Of a stretch of 54,609 nucleotides of DNA, positions 26,356 through 35,172 are shown piece after piece. Each line of letters opens with the position of its first letter. Positions within the stretch are counted from its first letter, which is position 1. The notes under the pieces are model-generated. The model made no database searches. It saw only the letters and a program-made list of their open reading frames with translations, and was not told the DNA's origin. Source of the DNA: Actinomadura physcomitrii (GTDB taxonomy: Bacteria; Actinomycetota; Actinomycetes; Streptosporangiales; Streptosporangiaceae); the NCBI RefSeq assembly GCF_008923205.2, contig NZ_WBMS02000061.1, positions 1-54,609 of the forward strand, in the 5' to 3' direction. The position numbers were made by a program, and so were the translations under genes.

Positions 26356-27513
26356 ATGAGCAAGTACTCGGTCGGCGTCTACTCCACCACCCCCACCGAA
26401 TGGCGCCCCGCCCGCAGCACCGACCTGCAAGCGGAGATCAGCTCCCTTGCCGCCCCCGAACAGGCTCTCCGGGCCGACGGCTGGGCCACGATCGAGACCT
26501 GGATGGTCAAGTACCACCGTAACGGCGCACTCACCGGCATCGTCATCGGCCGACTGGAGTCGGACGGACGGCGGTTCATCGCCCAGACCGCCGACGGCGA
26601 CACCGAGCTGCTGCTCGACCGGCTCTCCACCGGCGACCCCGCGGAGACCCGTGTCTACGCGGGCTCCTTCGGGGTCGGCAATCGTGCCACCGTCTCCGAC
26701 ACCCGCATCGACCAGCTGTTCCCCGCGCGTCCGCCGGTGCTGCGGGACGACTATAAGCACATCCTGGTCCGCCGTGACGGGCACCTGCTGGAGATCACCA
26801 TCAACCGGCCCGAGGTCCGCAACAGCCTGCACCCGGAGGCCAACGAGGAGCTCGACGAGATCTTCGACGCCTACTTCGCCGACCCCGACCTGTGGGTCGC
26901 GATCCTCACCGGTGCCGGCGACAAGGCGTTCTGCGCCGGGAACGACCTGGTCTACTCCGCCTCCGGCAAGCCGATGTGGGTGCCCAAGAACGGCTTCGCC
27001 GGACTCACCTCCCGCCGCCGGCTCCCCAAGCCGGTCATCGCCGCCGTCAACGGCTACGCGATGGGCGGCGGCTGCGAGATCGCGCTGGCCTGCCACCTCG
27101 TCGTCGCCGACACCACGGCGCGCTTCGCCCTGAGCGAGGTCAAGGTCGGCCTGGTCGCCGGAGCCGGCGGCCTGATCCGGCTCCCCAGGACCGTCCCGCC
27201 GAAGGTTGCCGCCGAGATGATCCTCACCGGCCGGCGCCTCTCGGCCGAAGAAGCGCGGGACTACGGGCTGGTCAACCGCGTGGTCGACGCCGGCACCGCG
27301 CTGGAGGGCGCCCGCGCGCTGGCGGCCGAGATCCTCGACGGCTCCCCCACCTCGGTCCGCCTTTCGCTGCAGGTCATGGCCGAGACCACCGCGGTAGCCG
27401 ATCCCGTCGACGCCATCGAGGCGTCCTCCCCGGCCCTCGACGAACGCATGACCACCGAGGACGCCGTCGAAGGCCTGACCCAGGGCCCCGGAGTAGTGGA
27501 AGTCTCGGCCTGA
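26356..27513 (+). CDS. Open frame with thiolase C-terminal domain fused to enoyl-CoA hydratase
   Basis: A 385-residue frame. Residues 1 to about 125 (SKYSVGVYSTTPTEW onwards) are the C-terminal domain of the broken thiolase upstream. From about residue 131 it is a complete crotonase: LEITINRPEVRNSLHPEANE, DKAFCAGNDLVYSASG, NGYAMGGGCEIALACHLV and VGLVAGAGGLIRLPR, ending near the usual C-terminus. No stop or start lies between the two parts, so this is either a natural thiolase-crotonase fusion or a deletion joint. The crotonase half looks intact but may no longer be translated, given the dead upstream part. The IS element begins about 15 bases after its stop codon. Confidence 0.8.
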   Translation: MSKYSVGVYSTTPTEWRPARSTDLQAEISSLAAPEQALRADGWATIETWMVKYHRNGALTGIVIGRLESDGRRFIAQTADGDTELLLDRLSTGDPAETRVYAGSFGVGNRATVSDTRIDQLFPARPPVLRDDYKHILVRRDGHLLEITINRPEVRNSLHPEANEELDEIFDAYFADPDLWVAILTGAGDKAFCAGNDLVYSASGKPMWVPKNGFAGLTSRRRLPKPVIAAVNGYAMGGGCEIALACHLVVADTTARFALSEVKVGLVAGAGGLIRLPRTVPPKVAAEMILTGRRLSAEEARDYGLVNRVVDAGTALEGARALAAEILDGSPTSVRLSLQVMAETTAVADPVDAIEASSPALDERMTTEDAVEGLTQGPGVVEVSA

Positions 27514-27527
27514 CTGTCCGGTTCTGA

Positions 27528-28933
27528 CAGGGGTGGGCTGGGCTGGAGATGCGTGCAGGCACGACCTTCGTGATCATGAAGGTGTTGAAGCTCTCCGATC
27601 ACATGAGAAGACCGTGCCTGCCCCCTCATCATCTCTGATCTCCGCTGTTCTTGGCGACCTGGCCGATCTGCCCGAAGCCGACCGTGATGCTCTGGCCAAC
27701 AAGATTCCGCAGCTCATCGCCCACCTCGCGTGGGTGCCCGACCCGCGTGATCCTCGCGGGATACGGCATTCACTGACATCGCTTCCGGCCACGGCGGTCG
27801 CGGCCGTACTGACCGGAGCGACGTCGTTCACAGCGATCGGCGAGTGGGTCGCTGACTCGCCCGCCTCGGTCCTGGACGTGCTCGGCATCCGCTGCAACCT
27901 CTTCTTGCGTGTGCATGAGGTGCCGGACGAGGCGACCATCCGTGACCTGCTGGAGCGCGTGGACCCGGCGGCGCTCACCGCGGCGACCGGTGCCTGGCTG
28001 AACGACCTGACCAGGTTCGAGCCCACCGACCGCACCCGCGCCCGGGACCTGCGGCGGCCTCGGCGAGAACAAGTCGTGGTCGATGGCAAAGCGCTACGGG
28101 GCACACGACACCACACCGCCACCGGCCGAGCGCTGCACCTCCTGGCCGCCCGCACCAGCCGGGGAGCCGTCATCGCCCAGGCCGAGATCGGCGGCAAGAC
28201 CAACGAGATCCCGGCGTTTGCGCCGCTGCCGCGCCCCCTGAACCTGGCCGACGTCGTGGTGACGGCAGATGCCCTGCACACCCAACGCGATCACGCGGTC
28301 TTCCTGGTCGAGGAGAAGAAGGCGCACTACATCCTCACGGTGAAGAAGAACCAGCCGTCACTGCACCGGCAACTCAAACAGCTGCCCTGGCGCAAGATCG
28401 AGACCGGGCACACCGAGACCCATCACGGACACGGCCGGACCGAACGCCGCTCCATCAAGGTCTGCGCGGTCGCCCAAGGACTGACCTTCCCGCACGCCGC
28501 CCAGGCCATCTGCGTCACCCGCCGGACCCGCCCCCGCCACGGCGGACGATGCAAGACCGTCACCGTCTTCGCCGTCACCAGCCTCGCCGCGCACCAGGCC
28601 GAACCCCAAGAACTCGCCGCCTGGATCCGCCGGCACTGGCAGATCGAGGCGCTGCACCACGTCAGGGATGTCACCTACCGCGAGGACGCCTCCCAGATCC
28701 GCGCCGGCCACGGGCCCGCGGCCATGGCCACTCTGCGCAACCTCGCCATCGGCATCCTGAAACTCTGCGGCTGGACCAACATCGCCGCCGCCAACCGCCA
28801 CCACCAGCGAGACCCCCACCGCTGCCTCGCCACCCTCGGCCTCACAATCGGACATCACGATCGATAACACGAGAACGCCGGAGCCCTGGTCATCGGTGTC
28901 CAAGAACAGCCCGACAACCCCCGCCCCCGCCTG
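27528..28933 (+). mobile_element. ISAs1-family insertion sequence (ends tentative)
   Basis: About 1.4 kb, in range for ISAs1-family elements, around one transposase gene. The proposed ends CAGGGGTGGGCTGGGCTGG (27528) and the complement of the segment ending at 28933 match at 14 of 19 positions as inverted repeats. No convincing target-site duplication is seen next to these ends, so the true borders may differ or one end may have recombined. Confidence 0.6.
27614..28867 (+). CDS. ISAs1-family DDE transposase
   Basis: A 417-residue transposase that cuts and rejoins the ends of its element. The N-terminal domain has LADLPEADRDALANKIPQLI and DPRDPRGIRHSL. The catalytic residues lie in QVVVDGKALRGTRHH (first Asp), VVTADALHTQRDHA (second Asp) and WQIEALHHVRDVTYREDAS (Glu). 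GTG 27614 is chosen as start, since family members begin close to this point; the frame is open to 27533, but that part would include the element end. The gene appears full length and unbroken, so the copy could be active, unlike its surroundings. Confidence 0.93.
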   Translation: MPAPSSSLISAVLGDLADLPEADRDALANKIPQLIAHLAWVPDPRDPRGIRHSLTSLPATAVAAVLTGATSFTAIGEWVADSPASVLDVLGIRCNLFLRVHEVPDEATIRDLLERVDPAALTAATGAWLNDLTRFEPTDRTRARDLRRPRREQVVVDGKALRGTRHHTATGRALHLLAARTSRGAVIAQAEIGGKTNEIPAFAPLPRPLNLADVVVTADALHTQRDHAVFLVEEKKAHYILTVKKNQPSLHRQLKQLPWRKIETGHTETHHGHGRTERRSIKVCAVAQGLTFPHAAQAICVTRRTRPRHGGRCKTVTVFAVTSLAAHQAEPQELAAWIRRHWQIEALHHVRDVTYREDASQIRAGHGPAAMATLRNLAIGILKLCGWTNIAAANRHHQRDPHRCLATLGLTIGHHDR

Positions 28934-29313
28934 CGTCCGCGGTCGCTCCAGGGTGGCCACGGACGCCTGGAGCCAGCAGGCAAGCAAGGAGTTGCTGTGC
29001 GTGACGGCGCAGCAACTCAGCAAGGTGTCGGCACCGCGAACTGGGTCAGGACACATCCGGGCGTAGCAGTCGAGTTCGCACTGGTGGCGACAGGCATCTC
29101 CGACCGTGAGCCTTTACGTTGTAGATCAACATTTCCCCCGGGCGACACACCGCGCTGTGACGCTGGGTAAAGATTGCATTACTTTGTGCAGTAGCATGCT
29201 TGGTTCGCGTCGTCAAGAGCGCTGGCCGCTCTGGCGCGACACCGCGGGACCGTTCGCGGCTCGGATGCCCCGAATCGACCGCGACGTCCCTCAACGGACC
29301 GAGGAGGAGTTCA
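28934..29313. other. Gene-free stretch between IS element and integrase
   Basis: No reading frame with family character is seen. Around 29120-29210 the base composition turns AT-richer than its surroundings, with a small inverted repeat GTTGTAGATCAAC (29118-29130). This could be the integrase promoter region or the remains of the element's internal genes. Confidence 0.5.
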
Positions 29314-30493
29314 TTGGCAAAGATCATGATTGGTAAGTACGAGGGGTCGATCTACGAGGAGGGTGACGGGTGGACCGGCGCCATCTCGCTCGGGTTCGCC
29401 TCGAACGGCAAGCGCAAGCGACTCAAGCGGAAGGGGAAGACCAAGACCGAGGTCCGCGACAAGCTCATCAAAGCAGCCAAGGAGCTCGAAGCCGGCGTCA
29501 AGACACTCGCGAACTACACGGTGGCCGACGCCGTCGAGGACTGGCTGACCAAGGGGCTCAAGGGCCGAGACGCCGGCACGGTCACGACCAACCGCATCCT
29601 CGCCGACAAGCACGTCATCCCCCTCATCGGCAAGGCCAAGCTCACGGAGCTGCGCGCCGACGACGTCGACGAGTGGCTCGACGGCCTCAGGGACAAGCTG
29701 TCCACCCGCACCCTGCAGAGCATCCATGCGATCCTCAAGCGCTCGATCCGACAGGCGCAGGCACGGGACCGGGTCACACGGAACGTGGCCGAGCTGGTCA
29801 CCACGCCCAAGGGGAAGACCGGGCGGCCGAGCAAGGCGCTCACACTCCCCCAGGCCATGGCCGTCCTCGACGCAGCCAAGTCATCCCGGCTGCACGCCTA
29901 CGTGGTGCTCAGCCTCATGGCCGGCATCCGCACCGAAGAAGCGCGAGCTCTTCAGTGGAATCACGTCGTCGCGTGGGACGAGGAGGCGGACGCCTGGCGG
30001 CCTGTCGGTGAGGCCGGCTTCGACCATGACAGGTTCGCTCTCTATGTCTGGCGGTCGGTGTGAAGACACGGTGACACCAAGACCAAGAAGTCTCGTCGGA
30101 CTCTCGAGCTGCCTGCGCAGGCCGCGGAGGCTCTTCGCAAGCACCACACGCGGCAGGCCGTCCAGCGGCTCAGTGCCGAGCTCTGGCAGGACAACAACCT
30201 GGTCTTCTGCACGGGGGTCGGGACGGCGCTGGATGCCGCCAATGTGCGGCGCGGTCTTCCGGCGGATCACCTCGAAGGCCGGGATCGGGGAAGACTGGAC
30301 TCCCCGGGAACTCCGTCACTCGTTCGTCTCGATCATGAGTGACAGCGGGGTGCCCCTGGAGACGATCGCCGACCTGGTCGGGCACGCGGGGACGGCCGTG
30401 ACCGAGAAGGTGTACCGGCACCAGCTCAGGCCGGTCATCACCCAGGGAGCCGAGGCCATGAACACGGTCTTCGGTCGGAGCGAGTCGGCGTAG
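29314..30493 (+). pseudogene. Tyrosine-type site-specific integrase, inactivated
   Basis: This was a phage/AICE-type integrase of about 390 residues. TTG 29314 has GGAGGAG upstream. It has an AP2-like N-terminal arm domain (WTGAISLGFASNGKRKRLKRK), a SAM-like core-binding domain, and catalytic residues in MAGIRTEEARALQW (first Arg), TPRELRHSFVS (Arg and His pair) and VGHAGTAVTEKVYRH (His and Tyr nucleophile). TGA at 30061-30063 interrupts it, most simply a CGA-to-TGA change inside VWRSVRRHGDTKTKK. A one-base gain near 30255 then shifts frame before FRRITSKAGIGEDW. The two lesions make it non-functional. It lies directly beside an att-like tRNA-Val fragment. Confidence 0.9.
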
Positions 30494-30593
30494 GTCTGGG
30501 AGCGGTGGCTCCCCGTTTGGCTCCCGGGCGGGCCTGAAGATCGAAAAAGGTCCCGGAATGATCTCCGAGACCCTTGCTGACCTGCTAAAACGG

Positions 30594-30638
30594 GGTGGGC
30601 GATACTGGGTTCGAACCAGTGACCTCTTCGGTGTGAAC
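30594..30638 (-). repeat. att-like copy 1: 3' half of tRNA-Val(CAC)
   Basis: Read on the minus strand the 45 bases give the anticodon loop with CAC, the right anticodon arm CGAAG, the variable loop, an intact T-arm (ACTGG-TTCGAAC-CCAGT) and the acceptor end ATCGCCCACC. Sequence on the 5' side does not fit a tRNA, so only the 3' half is present, as left by integration into a tRNA gene. It lies 100 bases after the integrase stop codon. Confidence 0.8.
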
Positions 30639-30904
30639 ACGACCGATCATGCCCCGGCTACCCGGCCTTCCGGCATCGCCGCAGGTCAGGCACAGTTCTT
30701 TCACGCGATACAGCGCACGTCAAGGAAGATCAAGTCAGTTACGATCCCCCACGATTGACATCCCGGCCCCCATGGCAGACGTAGCGCTCAGTAGTCGTCC
30801 CCCCTCGGGCTCGCCGCCATGGCCAGCCCCGGCCCACCGCTCGGACCGCCACGCTGCGCGTCAACGCCCGTCAACCACAGCCACCGCCAGCGGGTTGCTG
30901 TCGA

Positions 30905-31969
30905 TTACCCGACTGACGCACAGAGTCGTCTTTCCGGCGAGACGAACGAATTCCGATGTCCCAGTCGCTTTCCCCCGCCCATCCCGTGCGGAACTCTAGG
31001 CCGAGGCGGGTGGGAGGCAGCGGCAAGCAGGATGCCGTGCTCGATCGGCTCGATCCGCGTGCGGCGCAGCGCCTCGCCGCCCTTCTGCGCCACCTGCACC
31101 CACAACGGCGACAGAGTCGCGGTCGCCGAACGCCAGGCCTTCGGGTCCGGGAACGTTCTGTGCTCGACGACCCCGCTCTCCATGGCCAGGTAAGAGGCGA
31201 ACGACGGGGAACCCGTCAGCTGCCGCAGGGGCGAGGCGATGTCCGGTTCGACGCCCTTGCCGCCGAGGTCGAAGTACTGCTCCCGAGCGCCCGCCCACCT
31301 GGCGAAAGCGGCCCGGTCGCCGGCGGTCAGGCGGCCGGCGCGCACACTGCTGAGCAGCTGGTCCTCGCGCTGCATGAAGTCGCCGGCCCAGTAGATCTGC
31401 AGGAGCGAGACCGCCTGCTGGTAGACACCGATGTCGTCGATGCTCGACAGCGTGGTCTCCAGCCGGTCGGTCGAGTCGATGACGCGGCTGTAGCCCTCGA
31501 TCACCTCCAGCGGCGCCGTCCTGCCCGAGGCGATCTTCGGGCGCAGCGCGCGGAGGCCGTCGAGGGACGCGTTGAGCTCCTGCAGCCGCTGCGCCATCGC
31601 CCCCTTCAACGCGCCCGCCTTCAACGACAGCGTCTGGGACCGGAAGGCGCCGATGGACGCGTCGGTCTTCGGACCGGCGTCCCGGAAGGGCTTGAGGTCC
31701 TCGCCGCTCCGCGTCCTCAGCGCCGTCACGGCGGCGGCGCGCTCCGCCTGGACCGCGCCGATCATGGTGCCGGCGGGGCCGCCGACCCGGTCGTAGGCGG
31801 TGCCGAAGTCGAGCCGGTGCAGCGCGGAGGTCAGCGCCGTGACCGCGGAGAACGACCAGATCGCCACCAGCGAGGCCAGCGGGACGACCAGCAGCAGGCC
31901 GATCCGACGGCGGATGGGGCGCGTGCGCGGCCGGCCGTGGGAGCCATGGACGTGTTCGGGTTTCGCCAC
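30905..31969 (-). pseudogene. CvnA-type sensor kinase, N-terminal fragment only
   Basis: A 354-residue frame. It starts with a basic stretch and a membrane helix (RIGLLLVVPLASLVAIWSFS), then a nitrate/nitrite-sensor-like helical domain (GAVQAERAAAVTALRTRSG; FRSQTLSLKAGALKGAMAQR; SLLQIYWAGDFMQREDQL). The family goes on with a second helix, HAMP and a histidine-kinase ATPase in about 500 more residues. Here the domain stops near residue 315, and the last 40 residues are unrelated. CvnA normally precedes roadblock, DUF742 and GTPase genes; none is present. It is a deletion remnant lying between the two tRNA-Val scars. Confidence 0.75.
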
Positions 31970-32495
31970 CGGTCCCTTCCTGCGGAGGAGGGGGTGCTCT
32001 CCTGCGGCCGCCCCTCAGCCGAGGAGGAGGCGGCCAGGGCGGATCCGCTGCACGAGGGGCGGCTACTCACGCCGTCCGGCGGTCCGAGACCGCGCAGCGA
32101 AGATTCATGTCGCAAGCCGCGAAAACACTATTCACGCCGCCAAAAATCGCAGTACCGGAACGGTCTCATCGCTACTTTGACCAGTAGTCCCGAGCGGCTC
32201 CGACGTCTTGCATCACCGGCAGACAGGAGGCGCCATCATTGCTTCGGAAGACCGGCCAAGGGCTCACGGCGGACTAACAACGGAACGCGCGGTCACGCTC
32301 CTCCGGAGGATCGACTCGGCGTCTGCGCGTTCCGCCCCGAGCCTTGCGTGACCGGGACGCACCGGTTGCGCCGTAGGGCATGTACGCGGCGACAAAAATC
32401 CTGTTCTGCACATGATGGACGCCCGCCTCACCCAGTTGCTATTTTATGTATCGGTTATCGCGATGGGACAGCAATCCGAAACGAGTGAGGTGCCT
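31970..32495. other. Gene-free stretch upstream of the small membrane peptide
   Basis: No supported gene. The left part should hold the promoter of the CvnA-like fragment; the right part (about 32385-32460) is AT-rich for this genome and may hold the promoter of the DUF2613-like gene. Confidence 0.4.
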
Positions 32496-32621
32496 GTGAG
32501 CTATCTTATTGCCGGTATTCTCGGACTGGCCCTGGCCGTGGGTGGTGTCGTTACGGTCGTACACCAAGCGAACCAGAGCACACCCAAGTCCTCTGAACTC
32601 TACAATTACGGAAATCGCTGA
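32496..32621 (+). CDS. DUF2613-like small membrane protein
   Basis: A 41-residue peptide from GTG 32496 (GAGTGAGG upstream). It is one hydrophobic helix (SYLIAGILGLALAVGGVVTV) followed by a short polar tail ending ELYNYGNR. This length and pattern match the DUF2613-type single-pass peptides common in actinomycetes. The frame can be extended upstream to 32412, but that part has no family character and the GTG has the better ribosome binding site. Its function is unknown. It is one of the few apparently intact genes between the two att-like repeats. Confidence 0.75.
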   Translation: MSYLIAGILGLALAVGGVVTVVHQANQSTPKSSELYNYGNR

Positions 32622-32789
32622 AACTCTGCAACCTGGATCACTTTCGCCATTTTCGCCCGCGGACGTTGCTCCAGGCGGAACGGCCATCATGACGCCACCT
32701 GCCAGACGGGACTGGCCATGGGCTCTTACGGCCGAATACCGGGCGGCGAGTTCCGCACGTGCTCGCCGCCGTGACCCGTGGGGTTGCCT

Positions 32790-33638
32790 ATGAATCGACC
32801 GGCAACCGGCGCGGACCTCCAGTGGAACCGCGCCGACCGGGCCCGCTCTACCGTCCAGGCCCACAACCCGACGCTGTTGCGGTGTGTCCGATTGCTCAGC
32901 GCCTTCCGGCGAGAACGAACCGACCCGGATTACTTCTACGAGTTGATGGCGCAGGACACAATCGCGCAGCTCCGCTCGTACACGTCCCTGGAGGGCGTGA
33001 CCGCCATCGATGTGGAGACGGGCTTCGGCGAGTTCGCGCGCGCGATGACCGCGGCCGGAGCTCGCTGCACCGGCATCGACCACGACCTGAAAGAGCTGAC
33101 GGCGCTCGGTCCCCCAGCGGCGAACGCGCTCGTCGCCAGCGCGCTGGACCTCCCGTTCCGAACGGGCTCCGTTGACGTGTGCTTTTCATCGAATGTCCTG
33201 GAGCACGTCTCCGACCCGTGGCGGATGGCCGATGAGATGGTCCGGGTGACGCGTCCGGACGGCATCGTGTTCCTAGCGTTCACCAATTGGCTCTCGCCCT
33301 GGGGCGGGCACGAGACGTCTCCTTGGCACTACCTGGGCGGAGAGCGAGCGGCCCGTCGCTATGCACGCCGTGTGGGACGCCCGCCGAAGAACCTCTACGG
33401 ATGCAGCCTGCATCCGGTCTCGGTCTCAGCGGCGCTCGCCTGGGCCCGACGCAACGACGAGGTCGAGGTCCTGGACGCCATCCCTCGCTACCTTCCCCGG
33501 CCTCTGGACCTGCAACAACGGCCCAGAACAACAATGGCATCTGGACTCCGTCGGCATCATCTGGAACCCCAACGCCAACCGCTGCCTCGACGACCCCAGC
33601 GCCAGCACCACCCTGAAAACCCAACTGCAAACCTATGA
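32790..33638 (+). pseudogene. SAM-dependent methyltransferase, C-terminus replaced
   Basis: Residues 1 to about 237 follow a class I methyltransferase common in actinomycetes: TAIDVETGFGEFARAM at motif I, VCFSSNVLEHVSDPWRMADE, and WLSPWGGHETSPWHYLGGER. Motif I is altered: the usual DxGxGxG is DVETGFG here, with the first glycine lost. After DAIPRYLPRP the family sequence ends and the frame reads 45 unrelated residues, which are a ricin-type lectin tail in another frame. ATG 32790 is taken as start; GTG 32778 is possible. It probably cannot bind SAM normally. Confidence 0.72.
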
Positions 33639-33678
33639 CTGCAACTACACCGACGCGCAGAACTGGATGGCACCCTGA
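33496..33678 (+). pseudogene. Ricin-type beta-trefoil lectin domain, C-terminal fragment
   Basis: In the frame ending at 33678 the last 60 residues read LWTCNNGPEQQWHLDS, NPNANRCLDDPSAST and LQTYDCNYTDAQNWMAP. These are one and a half carbohydrate-binding repeats with QxW motifs and paired cysteines, as found at the end of secreted actinobacterial glycoside hydrolases. The upstream part of that gene is absent: the fragment is joined at about 33495 to the methyltransferase, out of frame with it. Confidence 0.75.
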
Positions 33679-33714
33679 CCGCCCTCTCTCCTCGATGACC
33701 TGACCATAGGATCG

Positions 33715-33741
33715 GGTCGGCGCCGCTTGGCGGCGCCGACC
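33715..33741 (+). terminator. Perfect 12-bp hairpin after the lectin fragment
   Basis: The arms 33715-33726 and 33730-33741 pair perfectly with a TTG loop, 36 bases after the lectin stop codon. This is probably the original terminator of the lost secreted enzyme gene. Confidence 0.75.
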
Positions 33742-35172
33742 GGCGTCGCCGAGCATGAGCAAGGCCCCGTCGGTCTTTCAGCCGATGACGTTGCCGCCGG
33801 CCAGGCGTATCGCAGCACCCTCGGTGAGCAGATCATTCGGGTTCACGGGCACCAACGGCCCCTACCGCCGTCGCACTCGGAAGCCTCGGGGATAGGTCCT
33901 ACCGCGTAACCGAGCAGAGTGCGAGACGCGGAACAACCGGCCCCGCAGAAGGCGCGTTCGGATCTGATGGTGGAGGCAGGGTCGTGTTGGCGGATGCACG
34001 CAGCCAAGACTTCACGGACGGTGGCGCGGTCCCGAGAGGAGCCGGCAACCGATGCGCTGCACGTTCACGAGGTCTGTCAGCGACCGCATCCGTCCCGAGC
34101 GAGCCTGGGTGACCTCTTCGGGAATCGCGAAGCGGCTCCCCGATTGGCTCCCGAAACTACGAAGAGGTCAGCCGAAAACCGCTGAAGCCAACAACAAAAC
34201 GTGCTCTGACCTGCGGGAACTTGGGGTGGGCGATACTGGGTTCGAATCAGCGACCTCTTCGGTGTGAAGCGATCAAGGGAAGTCGATCTAGGCCGATCCA
34301 AGTCGAACGGGGAGCCGCTGACTTGCAGAAACATCCTGACTAAGTCGCGGTGAGTCGATGGAGGCCTGAGGGCATTGGCTCCCGAAACTGGCTCCCGTGG
34401 CTCCCTCTGCCCAAGAACACCCTATGGAACAGCTTTCGGACCGACGCCCACCACGAACCATTGTCCTGGGGGTTGGGTTGACCGCGGGCGGTCACCGGAT
34501 CGGCCTGATGCACGCGATCAATGGTGCGAGCGAGCCACCCGGCACCTGCGCGGCTGCAGCACCTGCAGGGCACTTGGAAAATCCGTGCTGCCGCGCCGCA
34601 CCATCGTTGCTGTCGCGCCCCCGGTACCAACCGGTCCCTGGGGCGTCCACGCGGACACCGGCGCTCGACGTCGGCCGCCGCGGGCCTCTCGTCTTCGGCG
34701 GTCTGGCCGGCGCCGACCTCGCGGGTGCCGACCCGGGTCACCCTAAGTCGGCCGCTCTCACTCAGGATGCCGAACACACCGCGACCCGATTGCCCCTCAG
34801 CATTCTCGACAGGTGGGTAGCGACGGCATGGCTGTCAAACCGGTTTTGCTGCGACCACGCAGCACGGCGCGTCTGACCATGCACACCGGAAAGCCGCACG
34901 GATGGTCGACCGCCGAAACGCCGCCAGGCGCCTCGATCCGATGGCGGCACGAACGGTTCCGTCCCATGGGCACGAAGATCCGCCCCGTCTGCGACAGCGC
35001 CGCCCGGCTACGCGCTGCTAATCGGCGGCCTATATTCGCCTCTCGTTCGGCAACTGCAAGAGTCACCTGGCCTGGACTCGGCGCCGCTGTTCGAGCCGCC
35101 ATGGACGGCGGCACGCACGGCGCACGCATGACCGGTGGCGGCTCCGACTCGGAGCGGTGCCAGCGCAGCCTC
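33742..35172. other. Gene-poor stretch with integrase-tail remnant and repeats
   Basis: No intact gene is supported. Around 34060-34160 the sequence resembles the 3' end of the integrase at 29.3-30.5 kb: EVCQRPHPS...LFGNREA against EKVYRHQLRP...VFGRSESA, followed in both by GGCTCCCCG-A/T-TTGGCTCCCG. ATTGGCTCCCGAAACT occurs twice, near 34144 and 34373. From 34400 to 35172 only random frames are seen. Confidence 0.5.
34225..34268 (-). repeat. att-like copy 2: diverged 3' half of tRNA-Val(CAC)
   Basis: The sequence is the same as copy 1 at 30594-30638 except for a few bases, including changes in one T-arm strand (CCAGT strand intact, partner now CGCTG) that break pairing. It has the same orientation as copy 1 and is likewise preceded by an integrase-tail-like sequence. 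This marks the end of an older integration event. Confidence 0.75.

Noticed and set aside
30594..30638. Complete tRNA gene
   Set aside because: Only the 3' half pairs as tRNA-Val; the sequence on the 5' side gives no D-arm or acceptor strand, so it is annotated as an att-like fragment.
33919..34185. 88-codon frame near the second att-like repeat
   Set aside because: Its end resembles an integrase tail, but the rest has no family character; treated as a remnant, not a gene.
34397..34876. 159-codon frame with an LAGADLAGAD stretch resembling pentapeptide repeats
   Set aside because: Only two repeat units, no ribosome binding site, and it lies in a region with no other coding signal.
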